Position numbers and translations under genes: made by a program
Part shown: positions 1 through 8,523 of the stretch, piece by piece
How the letters are laid out: each line of letters starts with the position of its first letter
Position numbering within the stretch: position 1 is the first letter of the stretch
Notes under the pieces: model-generated
What the model was told of the DNA's origin: nothing
Database searches by the model: none
Seen by the model: only the letters and a program-made list of their open reading frames with translations
NCBI GenBank assembly: GCA_022592435.1
Contig: JABYQS010000901.1
Span: forward strand, 1-11,504
Direction of reading: 5' to 3'
Length of the DNA stretch: 11,504 nucleotides
From: Cerioporus squamosus
Lineage: Eukaryota > Basidiomycota > Agaricomycetes > Polyporales > Polyporaceae

Positions 1-108
1 AGCGTGCGTGGTCATCGTCATCGTCAGAGAGGTGATATATGCCGGGTACAGCCAATGCCATACCGACTGATCTATGGAGGCAAGAAGAGAGAGATGCGCG
101 GACGAACG
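1..108. other. 3' flank of the heme lyase gene
   Basis: This short stretch lies downstream of the minus-strand heme lyase stop codon. It should hold that gene's 3' UTR. The only pattern I see is a short trinucleotide-like repeat at 10-26 (GGTCATCGTCATCGTCA on the plus strand). No gene is visible. Confidence 0.5.
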
Positions 109-1044
109 TCAGTGCGCGCCCTGATTCCGGGCACTGTTCTCGCGGAACGATGCCCAAACGTCCTCCGTCGCGGCCGCTATCCTTTGTTTGATGCTGCCGA
201 CGCTGTCCAGCGCCGGACGGACATCCAAAGAGAAGACTGGGGAACCGTCGGGCTCCGGGGGCGCAGAGTAGTAGTCGATCACGTAGCGGACCTCTTCGCC
301 TCCGCGTCTGCGGACTATCCAGTCATGCCGATCGAAAGGCGGCTCGGTGCTATGGGTTCTGCGTCAGCTTGGACTGTACAGAGACGATTGGCGGGATGGA
401 GCACATACTTGAAGCGGGCGGGAAGTAGCCAACCAGCGAACAGCCAGAAGCGTGCCTTGGGCGAGAGCTCGCCAGGTCGTCCCTTGAACCGTGCCAATTG
501 GGGCTGAACTTCGCTGTTCCACGCCGTATCTGTATTGGCACCGCTGCACTCTCAGAGAGTCCAAAAGAACAACGACGCACGGGTTCTCTTGCGTTCCCAC
601 TTGAGGATCTCCTGCCACGCCTGCTCGTTGAGGAAGTTGTGGATCTGGACCATCGTCTCGACGTGCTCCTCAGGTGTCTCCCATCCCTTGCGTGCGAGTG
701 CGTTATAGAACTGCTGCGGGGACGGGTACTCCCACTTGCTGCCCTCGTCGCGCGGATCGTCGATGTCTCGCGCTCCGTCGGGAGAGCGGCCGCTTGGTGC
801 GCGGCGGGTGCCTGCGAGAGCGTCGGCATCTGGTTCAGAGGATTGACCCCCTCGTGCTCGATGGGGCATTGTGCGGGGGCTTGTGCTGCAGAGGTGGAGG
901 GCTTGTCGTGCTCTATTGGGCACTTGGCTGGCCCGGAGGAGGAGGCGGCGGCGGCGGATGGGTGCGAGGCGGAGTGGTCAATTGGACAGCGTGCTGGCGT
1001 CGCGGGGGGGCGGAGGAGACGGACTGCGATGCTGTCTGACCCAT
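109..1044 (-). CDS. CYC3: Cytochrome c heme lyase (holocytochrome c synthase), three exons, two apparent 1-nt losses
   Basis: This enzyme attaches heme to apocytochrome c through thioether bonds at the mitochondrial inner membrane, facing the intermembrane space. Seen: exons 1044-581, 529-409 and 349-109 (stop TGA), with introns GTGCGT..CAG (51 nt) and GTATGT..TAG (59 nt). The N-terminus holds three heme-regulatory CP motifs (CPIDH, CPIEH, CPIEH). Next come NPLNQMP, the core [19 protein letters not shown], and [17 protein letters not shown], the segment that in this family carries the heme-ligand histidine. Then follow [31 protein letters not shown] and LDVRPALDS. The expected length is about 275 aa, normal for fungi. 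The ATG at 1044 gives a Gly2 N-terminus but is out of frame with the first CP motif. One base is missing in the G run at 1004-1010, and a second near 754-755, between the STI and KWEYPS motifs. Every conserved block is otherwise intact. The family call is firm; whether the gene is intact is not. Confidence 0.9.
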
Positions 1045-1139
1045 GGCGTCGAAGGTGGTATGTCAGTCTGCAAGCGAGCCTTCTGTTGCGGATGAAGGAA
1101 ACAGAGGAAGGTGGAATAAAAGAGAATGAGAGGGTCGGG

Positions 1140-1144
1140 ATTGG
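1140..1144 (-). promoter_or_regulatory. CCAAT box upstream of heme lyase
   Basis: ATTGG on the plus strand reads CCAAT on the gene's own strand, about 96 nt before its ATG. Fungal HAP2/3/5 (CBC) complexes bind CCAAT and activate respiratory genes, including cytochrome c biogenesis genes. The position and the target fit, but a pentamer occurs by chance often, so this is an inference. Confidence 0.4.
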
Positions 1145-1486
1145 GTGACAGCGAGACGGAGGTGCACGGAGGCGCGGCTCTCGAACACTTCCGGGAATCC
1201 CGGGCTTGCTTACCTGAAGGCGCCTAAATTTCTTCGCCCTCCGAGGTTCCAGTATCTTGCAGCGACTCAACACTGCTCTGTACCTTACAGACCACAGTTC
1301 TGTCTTTGTCTACATGCCTGGCATTCGCGCGAGCAACTTGCCTAATCATTGCCATGTTCCAGAGGTTAAATTAGTCCGGTGGTACGACTACAACATGCGA
1401 CACATGCAAGGAGTGAACACGATGTGGGATCCTGTGGATGCAACGATACAAATGGCAAGTGCGGCATGCAACAAACGAGGCGTATA

Positions 1487-1508
1487 GACGTGATGACGTG
1501 ATGACGTG
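1487..1508. repeat. Tandem GACGTGAT array (2.75 copies) with bZIP-like TGACGTG sites
   Basis: The 8-nt unit GACGTGAT is repeated without a break (GACGTGAT, GACGTGAT, GACGTG). This places three ACGT cores 8 nt apart. TGACGTG is a bZIP-type half CRE or G-box-like site. The array lies about 440 bp upstream of the heme lyase ATG and just 3' of the neighbouring gene. It could be an upstream activating array or part of a 3' UTR. The sequence alone does not decide. Confidence 0.4.
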
Positions 1509-1570
1509 CGAAGATGAATAGGATAGATAGAGCGAAAAGTGCAAGCGACAGTTGACGGCAGTGGTCATGG

Positions 1571-3605
1571 TCATGGGCTCTCCAGCTCGCGGCCGACTCC
1601 TCCAAAGAGCGGTTGCACGGGGTATTGCGACGCTGCTTTCAGAGGATTGAACATGCTGGAGTAGCCACTCAACGCGAGCGGGTCCGGCGGCACATCCGAG
1701 GGCATCTGAATAGGGAGGGAGGCTGAGGGAGGCGGTGACATTGCGAAGGGATCCCGTTCTGGAGCCAGAGGCGATTCGGCGGACATCCCGGACAGATGAA
1801 GGGCAGAGAGCGTGCGTCAATAGAGCCTGTCCCTGCTTTTCGTCTTCCGAAAGGTCGTAGAGTCGACGGCAACGCGGCCGCACGTGAGGTACCATCCTGT
1901 TCTTGAACATGCTGGTGAACATCTTCTGAACTTCACCGATGATGTGGGGAAGCGGGACTTGTCACCCTTGTCGGAGGTGATGACTGTCGCGGTGACGAGC
2001 GAGGTGAACGAGGTGGTGAAGGACGAGCGAGGAAGGGCGGAGAAGATGGAAGAAACGGAACTCGAGGCGGAATGACTCGATGGTGAACGTGGGCTGTCCA
2101 ACGTCAGCGATGGTGGCCTAGCTCGAGGGAAGGACTTCCCGCCAATCCGACTGGAGAAGAGAGCGGCCGCGGGATGGCGCTTTGTCCCGAAGTCGGTCGT
2201 GGACGGGCGGTGTCTGATGTCTGAGGGCAATCGTGAGCATGGTTCATGACAACTGAATCACAATGGACGGACCTGTGCCTGTCCACCCTCTTCGCCAAAC
2301 GAGAACTCCACAATGCTCTTCGCAGACCAGTCGTCCCAGCAGGACTCTCCTGTACGTGGGCCATGGTAAGTGAGCACGCTGCGTCAGACAAATGGATGAT
2401 GCGCGAGGACTCACCGCTACATCTCCGTAAATGACATATGCCCGATGCTTCTTCACTGTCTCATCTCTTCCTCCTGAAGTCGGGTCTTTCGACGTCACCC
2501 GCTCAGTGAACCTCCCGACCGCTCCCATGCTTTGCATCCTTGATCGCGGCTGCAGATTGGCTTGTAGCAGAACAGCATCGTTCGTAGAAAGCTTGAGAGA
2601 GGGTGGCCGTTCGCGTGGGGGTCGCTGCCCTACAGGCGATGGTGGCACGGCAGCCTCCAGCTCCGCCATGGCCTCTACGATCTCAAACTCCGGGATGGTC
2701 GCTGCAGACGCCAGCACCTCCTGCATCTCCTGCTCGGAGAAAGATGCACGAGGGAGTGACCGGACGGGTAGAGAGGAGCGCTCCGTATCGCCGATGAGGA
2801 GCGCCTCCACGAATTCGCTGAACTGCATGAGCTCAAGCGCGACTTCGGTGCAGTCGCCGACGAACAGGTTCAGCGCCTCGATGAACCAGAACACGGTGTC
2901 TTCGTCCATCTCCGGGGAAGGATCGACTGCGCTTGCTCGTGATAGGACGGACTCTAGCCCGGAGAACTGGTCAACTGCTGCAGCGAGCTGGTCAATGACC
3001 TCTCGCATGCTGAAGACCTCCTGCTCGAGCGGGGAGTACTCCGGAAATTCCGCGGGACTGTAGACCGCGGTGTTGATAACAGGAAGGCCGAGGTGGTCCT
3101 CATCGTACTCAAAGGAACCCACGTTCTCTGTCAACTCCACGATTGTATCTCGACTTCCAGAGGGACGAGGAGGGACATTCAGAGCCGGGGGTCGATGTGG
3201 GGTGGGCTCCTTGACGAGCGGGATGTTATTGGGAGGGACGAAGTTCGCAGTAGATACCGGCAGGCTTATTGACCGGTTATGTGAGGGCGTGGAGGGAGAG
3301 CGGGGATATCCCCCGGGGAAGTCACATCTTCGGAGACGTAGCAGTCGTAGATCCATAGGTCGTCCATGGTCTCGGCATTTGAGGGACCTGCCCCCGCATC
3401 CTGCCAAGTACCATATGGGCTCGTAGGTCCCACTGGGGCCGAGTGCGTTGCGTGAATTGGACACGACAATCGCGACAGAAATGAAGGACGCACTTGGAGA
3501 CCTCTGGCCTGGGTAGCGCCCATATCCAAAGCGCGCCCGGTATGGGCTGCTACTACTCAGCTCCTCCGACTCGTTGATGGGCGAAAGGATAGCCAGCCCA
3601 GGCAT
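1571..3605 (-). CDS. Unrecognised multi-exon protein gene; exon model unresolved
   Basis: I do not recognise the family. The best-supported part is an open segment from ATG 3605 (context CTAACCATG, start MPGLAILSPINES) to a GTGAGT donor at 2414. Its intron has CTGAC inside and ends ACAG at 2350 (65 nt). The segment has a Ser/Pro-rich N-terminal region and then an acidic, probably helical core: LTENVGSFEYDEDHLGLP, EQEVFSMREVIDQL, DEDTVFWFIEALNLFVGD, ending near KKHRAYVIYGDV. Between about 3395 and 3310 the protein-like frame is a different one (ETMDDLWIYDCYVSED). This implies one extra base in the C run at 3391-3395 and one missing in C5G4 at 3310-3318. Downstream pieces look coding in changing frames: CWDDWSAKSIVEFSFGEE near 2345-2280, PTFTIESFRLEFRF near 2100-2050, SDKGDKSRFP then IIGEVQKMFTSMFKNRM near 1965-1895, and a Pro-rich end with stop TGA at 1573-1571. 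No membrane segment or catalytic motif is obvious. Confidence 0.5.
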
Positions 3606-4835
3606 GGTTAGAATCCGAGTACGTAGTGTGTGGAACGGAGATCGTCAGAACGAAGTCGTGCTGGAACTTTGAGTTTCTTGATGATTCGCCCTTGCAGTGG
3701 AGGCGCCGCGGCCCGCAGGAGGGAGTGACGATTAAGGTTGTAGTGAGTTTTGATGGTGTGCTGCTGGCCTCAGACCGAGCCAACCCGCACAAAGAAGATG
3801 ACAGAAAGGGAGAAACGCGTCTGAAACTCGAAAGTGCGAAACGGCGGAGAGCAGACAGAGGGCGAGGAGGCGCGATACCGTCCGGTCGTTGCGGTCTTCG
3901 CCGCCTCGGTGGTTATAAGGAGATGGTCGAGGAGGCGATTGACGCCAAATCATGACTTTGATGGAATCAGTTCGCGCAGTGTCATGTCTTCCGTCCCGAA
4001 CGTCATCGTGGCGAAGTTCTGCAACGCGACAGATGTCGAAACGGGCATTGAGCCAACTTCCAAGGGAGCGGCCGCAAGCATCAAGCTACGAGATCATCGC
4101 TTTCAGTGGCTATAAGCACATTCATCGCCGTACTCACTTCGACTCGAAAAATCCCTCCAGGGTTCGTCTGCACTGGACATGAGGCATCCCTCAGTCTTCA
4201 GGCGCGGTGATAGGCTAGCTGTTAGTGCGCATCCTAATCCTTCGATCATAACAGAGAAGACCAGGATAGTGGAAGCTGGGGCGCGAGAACTGAATCGCCT
4301 GCCGCAGTGAGACCGAGCAAAGTGCTCCACCCGGGCTATGCGGAGGGACAACGAGCAGCGACCCGAGCGTATGTACATAGCGCGACGTCGGCGTTGTCGC
4401 ATTGTGCAGGTCATGGTCATGGTCAGTAGTCGAGAGCAGTGTCGCCGGAAACAGCTTGCGTATGGGCGTCAGCGCACGGAGCGCTCACTAATACGCAAAC
4501 GTACCGTGCAACTGTACTAAGTTCTACTAAGTTAAGTTGAGTTACAGGTCGATGATCCACTGGGCCTCCAGCGGGGAACAGAGGGCGGACATTGACCTCG
4601 AGACGGATCGCAGCTTGCAATCGGCCACGCTATGAATAAGCAATGTGCCTGCGACCTCGGAAACAAGGGGGAACTCTATTAGCATCGAACCATGAACGAT
4701 CACAGGGCACCTTCCAAGCGCAGATGATATTGGGAAGTATGTAAGATATGCTGCTGCCAATGAGACCACGGTGCAATGATCAAGAATACGAGTATACCAC
4801 CGAGTGAGAGACAGGATACCCGTGGCGTAAGGAGG
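3606..4835. other. Gene-poor stretch between the unrecognised gene and NUP53
   Basis: These 1.2 kb hold the presumed promoter and 5' UTR of the unrecognised minus-strand gene and the 3' UTR of NUP53. I find no confident gene. Visible items are a candidate small two-exon ORF (3950-4187, listed separately), a GGTCATGG repeat at 4409-4426, and a small pentamer-like repeat at 4515-4540 (TACTAAGTT twice, then AAGTT/GAGTT). Several overlapping frames are open here but lack ATG starts or family resemblance. Confidence 0.45.
3950..4187 (-). CDS. Candidate small two-exon ORF (61 aa), unrecognised
   Basis: The ATG at 4187 begins MPHVQCRRTLEGFFES. It is preceded by an in-frame TGA, so it is the first possible start. 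A consensus donor GTGAGTACG at 4137 and an acceptor TAG at 4086 bound a 52-nt intron containing ACTGAA as a possible branch site. Splicing keeps the frame and extends it through MLAAAPLEVGSMPV and TFGTEDMTLRELIPSKS to TGA at 3952-3950. There is no homology I can name, no clear membrane segment and no signal peptide. It may instead be a 5' UTR intron of the gene to its left, or chance. The strong splice donor is the only solid observation. Confidence 0.2.
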
Positions 4836-6343
4836 TTACCACCCGAAGATCAGGTCAGAGACCTGGCCCAGGACGCCTTTCGAAGGCGACTGTTGGATGC
4901 CCGAAGCCGAAGCAGGGAGGATGGGAGTGTGGGGAATCAGTGCGGCTGGGGCAACGGACATGCCAGCGCCAGGGCGACGGAATGCAGAAGCAGAAGGGGC
5001 CAGCTTGATCGGCGTTCCAACGGTGGGCGTGGATGGATCGGCTCCTCGAGGGGTACCGTGACGGGGAACCAATTCGTCCACGTCCATGCGAGACGAGGAC
5101 GCAAACACGTTGGGTGAAGGCGAAGGGACAGCCTCGGGACTTGCAGCCACGAACTCGGGTGACTGAGTCGCGTTTCGGACCAGTGACGGCCCAAGGAGTG
5201 CTTCAGCCTGGGCCGGGTCCTGTAGTGAGAAACGAACTGTCAATGTCCTGATCATGAGTATAATCCAAACAGTGCACGTACAGCCCACTTGGCGCCAACC
5301 ATCCAGGAGCCGCTCAGGATTTCGCCATTCTTGCGGACAGCCCGGAGAGCTTCTGCAGGATGCAGATATCCGATACGGAAGCAGTTGAAAAGCTCAGAAC
5401 TCTGCTCTGCCTCAGTGGTCTCTCCCAGGGAGCGGAAGTACTCGACCGTGACGCTGTATTTGTCTGGAGGGTACCCGAACACGACGATATAGACGGGCTG
5501 TGCGTTTTGCTGGGGCGCCTGGGATGATTGTTTCGGCGTGGAGGGGTGGGAAGAACGGAACAGGGAGACCCGGCTCTGAGACGGTTCAAATGCGTTCTAG
5601 AGCCACAGCGAGGTAAGCTGAGGAGCAGGGGATGAGACCAGCACACGCACGCGTTGCGAGAACCGAGAAGAGGTCGATTCGGGAATCTCATTGATAATAT
5701 CGTTCACCGAGGCGGTTGGTGGCGCGTCTTCGTCGGCAAGGGTCTGCCTGGGTCTTTGTCTGCGGAAGCATGAATACGACGTGGGGATATTCACCGCTGA
5801 GTACACACCTCGAGCTTTCAAACATCGAGTCCATTCCAAAGTCTGATACAGAACCTCCCGAGAAAGTGTGGTTCAGCTTCGCTTTTGTAGGCACCATAGG
5901 AGGGTCCTCGCGAGGGCCACCGGGAGGCGATGACTACAACTTCCGAGTGAGCTTCGGCCACATGATAGTAGTAGTATAGTTGGCATACGCTGCTCTGGTT
6001 GACAGACTGTACATGGTCGGAGCATGTCAGACAATAGTAGATCAAAGAAGACGAGGACATGCGTACCATGAGATACCCCGACTGGTAGTGGCTCCGTGAC
6101 TGCGACAAACCTTCACTCAAGGGAGAGCCCATTCCCAGGGAGGAACCCATACTCATTCCCAATGAGCCGCCACGAATGCTGGGGCTTGCAGCAGTCCTGG
6201 TTCGTCATGCCGGCGACGCTGAAGGGAGAGCCATTGTACTGCACCGAATGCGAGTGCGAGTGAGAATGGGGGAACTGTGGCCGCTGCTCTTGCCCGTTGG
6301 CAGTGGTCGAGCTGGAGGGAAACGAGGAGCTGCTGGGGAACAT
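4836..6343 (-). CDS. NUP53: Nup53/Nup35-family nucleoporin, six exons, 384 aa
   Basis: This is a linker nucleoporin of the inner ring. In known members the RRM-like domain dimerises and the C-terminus binds the pore membrane. Seen: exons 6343-6240, 6184-6067, 5933-5809, 5759-5651, 5596-5282 and 5219-4836. Introns are 55, 133, 49, 54 and 62 nt, and the sum is exactly 385 codons. Start: MFPSSSSFPSSST at 6343; in-frame sequence upstream is Arg-rich and promoter-like. Residues 1-150 are low complexity (HSHSHSHS, SQSRSHYQSGYLM, DFGMDSMFESSR, TASVNDIINEIPE). Residues about 186-260 form the Nup35-type RRM: VYIVVFGYPPDKYSVTVEYF, then ELFNCFRIGYLHPAEALRAV and NGEILSGSWMVGAKWA. The protein ends SDLIFGW, matching the amphipathic, FGW-ending tail of the family. 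It is divergent from ZPR1 across a 301-bp promoter. The family call is firm; the exon 1/2 junction is the least certain. Confidence 0.88.
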
Positions 6344-6447
6344 GGTGGTCAGAGAGCGAGGGACAGAGCGCGAGGCGTTGCGGACGCGCGACACGGTGGA
6401 CGCGACCTGTCCTGCCCTCGGCCGGATTCGAACACCGCGACACGCCA

Positions 6448-6453
6448 CACGTG
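6448..6453. promoter_or_regulatory. CACGTG E-box/G-box
   Basis: A perfect CACGTG palindrome lies about 105 bp from the NUP53 ATG and about 190 bp from the ZPR1 ATG. CACGTG binds bHLH factors (Cbf1/Pho4/USF type) or G-box bZIPs. Function is inferred from the match and its location only. Confidence 0.35.
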
Positions 6454-6560
6454 ATGTAATCGCGCCGATCGCGTGCAGAAAGATCTGCTTTCAGCCACAC
6501 CGGCTGCTCTTCGCGAAACGTCTCGCAAGGACTTGAGTACTCTGGCGCTGTTCTCCGCCG

Positions 6561-6568
6561 TATATAAA
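6561..6568 (+). promoter_or_regulatory. TATA box of ZPR1
   Basis: TATATAAA is a consensus TATA element, 77 bp before the ZPR1 ATG. That leaves room for a start site about 30 bp downstream and a short 5' UTR. It is the only clear TATA box in the divergent promoter. Confidence 0.6.
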
Positions 6569-6644
6569 GACACTTGCCCTATCCTCGACACCTCTGTTTC
6601 TTGTCCAGAAAGTCTGCTAGAACACACACTCACATACTACCGTA

Positions 6645-8459
6645 ATGTCTACGAACCCAGAACTCTTCCCCACGATCGGATCGGTCGTAGAGCAAACGCA
6701 AAAGCTCCCAGTCGAACAACAAACAGTGGAGGTTACCCTCGATGAGGAGAGGCCAGTGCAGGAGATCGAGTCCCTGTGCATGCGATGCGAAGAGCAGGTA
6801 TGTAGCATGTTTACTACTCGTGCAAGCAAAAGAGCACTGACGAGAGTATCATTCAGGGTGTAACTCGACTGCTCCTGACCACTATCCCCTACTTCCGCGA
6901 GGTCATCGTTATGTCCTTCAGATGCGAGCACTGCGGCTTCTCAAATAATGAAGTGCAGTCAGCAGGAACTATTCGACGTGAGAGTGTACATAGAAGTCTG
7001 TTCGTCGTGTGTCGTGCTTACACTTCGCACAGCCGAAGGTGTTGTCTACACCGTGCACGTTCTCTCCAGAGACGACCTCAACCGGCAGATTGTCAAGTCC
7101 AACACTTGCACAGTCTCCATACCCGAGATCGAGCTCACCATCCCTCCGGGCCGGGGTCAGCTCACGACCATTGAAGGCCTCATTCGCGACATCGTCACCG
7201 ACCTCAGTGCAGACCAGCCCCTCCGCCGCGTCGAGAATCCTGCTGCTTACGAGAAGATCGAAAGCATCCTGCAATGGTGTCGGGAGATCGTGCCCGACGA
7301 TGACGCAGAGGAGGCTGCGGACGAGAACGCCGAAGGCCCTGTGAATACCCCCAAGAAAGCGGCGGAGCTCGACCACCCCCTCAAGTCATTCACGGTCTGT
7401 CTGGACGACCCCACGGGCAACTCGTTCGCCGAGTTTGTCGGCGGCATGGCAGATCCCAAGTGGAATATGCGCACGTACCATCGTACACGGGAGCAGAACA
7501 TCGAGCTTGGTCTCGTTGCGCCTGACGAGCCCCCTTCGGAAGCCCCGAAGGAGGTGGAAGAGGAGCAGATCGGCGGAGGCTTGGAGGGAGAGAACGAGGA
7601 GATCTTCAAGTTCCCCGGCACTTGCTCGAGTTGCGGTCACCCCTGTAACACGCTCATCAAGAAGGTCAACATTCCATACTTCAAGGTGATGCGATCGCAG
7701 TGGCTCTAGGGTGCACCGTGCTCACCGAATTCACACCAGGACATCCTGATCATGTCGACGAACTGCGACCGCTGTGGATACCGTGACAACGAAGTCAAGT
7801 CTGGCTCTGCCATCTCGCCGCAAGGCAAGCGCATCACGCTGAAAGTGGAGGACCGCGAGGACCTCAGCCGTGATATCCTGAAGGTACTGCACCCGCATCT
7901 ACTTACTGTCTCCGCTTGCTGACTCACAGTCCCTCAGAGCGAATCGTGTGGCCTAGCCATCCCCGAGATCGAACTTGTCCTCCAAGCTGGCACGCTTGGC
8001 GGTCGGTTCACGACCCTTGAAGGTATCCTGGACCAAGTGTATGAGGAGCTATCTGAGAAGGTGTTCGCATCTGGGGACGCCGCGGGCGACAACGGCGCAT
8101 TCGAGAACTTCTTGAAGAAGCTCAAGGCGGTACGTTTCTATCTTCCTGCAGACGACCTTTCGCGCGGATAGCTGACTTCCGTTCAGGTCAAGAACGTCGA
8201 GCACCCGTTCACGCTCATCCTCGACGACCCCCTCGCCAACTCGTATCTCCAGAACCTCTACGCACCGGACCCAGACCCCAACATGACGATCGAGTTGTAT
8301 GATCGCACATGGGAGCAGAACGAGGAGCTCGGCTTGAACGACATGAAGGTCGAGAACTACGAGGAGGATGCCCAGCCCGCTGCGAAAGACGCGGAACCCG
8401 CCGCCAAGGACTCACCGGCACCGACTGAGTCGAAGGAGGCAGCTACGACGACATCATAG
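6645..8459 (+). CDS. ZPR1: ZPR1 zinc-finger protein, six exons, 511 aa
   Basis: ZPR1 is a conserved eukaryotic protein that binds eEF1A, acting as its folding chaperone in yeast, and that binds growth-factor receptors in animals. Exons: 6645-6797, 6857-6977, 7033-7685, 7740-7883, 7938-8129 and 8187-8459. The five introns are 54-59 nt, all GT-AG, and exon lengths sum to 512 codons. Two ZPR1 modules are visible. The first C4 finger has Cys45/48 (SLCMRCEEQ) and Cys74/77 ([20 protein letters not shown]); its domain has [12 protein letters not shown] and [20 protein letters not shown]. The second finger has Cys289/292 (CSSCGHPC) and Cys318/321 ([17 protein letters not shown]); its domain has [13 protein letters not shown] and [11 protein letters not shown]. 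An acidic linker (about 255-282) joins the modules, and an Ala/Glu/Lys-rich tail ends the protein. The length is slightly above the usual 450-490 aa. ATG 6645 follows the TATA box and no upstream in-frame ATG is better. Confidence 0.95.
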
Positions 8460-8523
8460 TGCTACATCGAGAGTCGACACGACACGGACGAGAACGTTGT
8501 CATGAAGTACTGTTGATATCATT

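Larger units (their letters stand above)
1045..1570. promoter_or_regulatory. Spacer between the unrecognised gene and the heme lyase gene; heme lyase promoter
   Basis: About 526 bp separate the 3' end of the upstream minus-strand gene from the heme lyase ATG. I see no credible coding exon. The visible elements are an inverted CCAAT pentamer close to the heme lyase start and a tandem TGACGTG array at the far end. Both are listed separately. The region must serve as the heme lyase promoter and as the 3' UTR of its neighbour. Confidence 0.5.
6344..6644. promoter_or_regulatory. Divergent promoter between NUP53 and ZPR1
   Basis: The two ATGs face away from each other across 301 bp, so both promoters must lie here, together with both 5' UTRs. 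A TATA box sits on the ZPR1 side and a CACGTG palindrome is near the middle. No TATA-like element is evident for NUP53. Shared regulation is possible but not shown. Confidence 0.6.

Noticed and set aside
498..1148. Long plus-strand open frames across the heme lyase region.
   Set aside because: They are antisense shadows of the heme lyase exons. The minus strand carries the family motifs and splice sites.
2118..2120. In-frame TAG in the unrecognised gene, at first read as a nonsense mutation.
   Set aside because: CTAG just before GCC can equally be an intron acceptor, so it is not evidence of gene death by itself.
3593..3955. Plus-strand open frame with protein-like sequence (such as CWNFEFLDDSPLQW).
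   Set aside because: It has no ATG start, is closed upstream by TAG, lies opposite the presumed promoter of a minus-strand gene, and matches nothing I know. Chance openness in GC-rich DNA is the simpler explanation.
4515..4540. TACTAAGTT repeats, which look like yeast branch-point sequences.
   Set aside because: There is no matching donor/acceptor pair or exon around them. They are more likely simple repeats in a 3' UTR or spacer.
6395..6475. GTGTTCGAATCC on the minus strand resembles a tRNA T-loop (B box).
   Set aside because: The flanking bases do not form a five-pair T stem, and I see no A box, anticodon arm or acceptor stem at the right distance.
6969..7640. Minus-strand open frames opposite ZPR1.
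   Set aside because: They are antisense shadows of ZPR1 exon 3, with no independent splice or start evidence.
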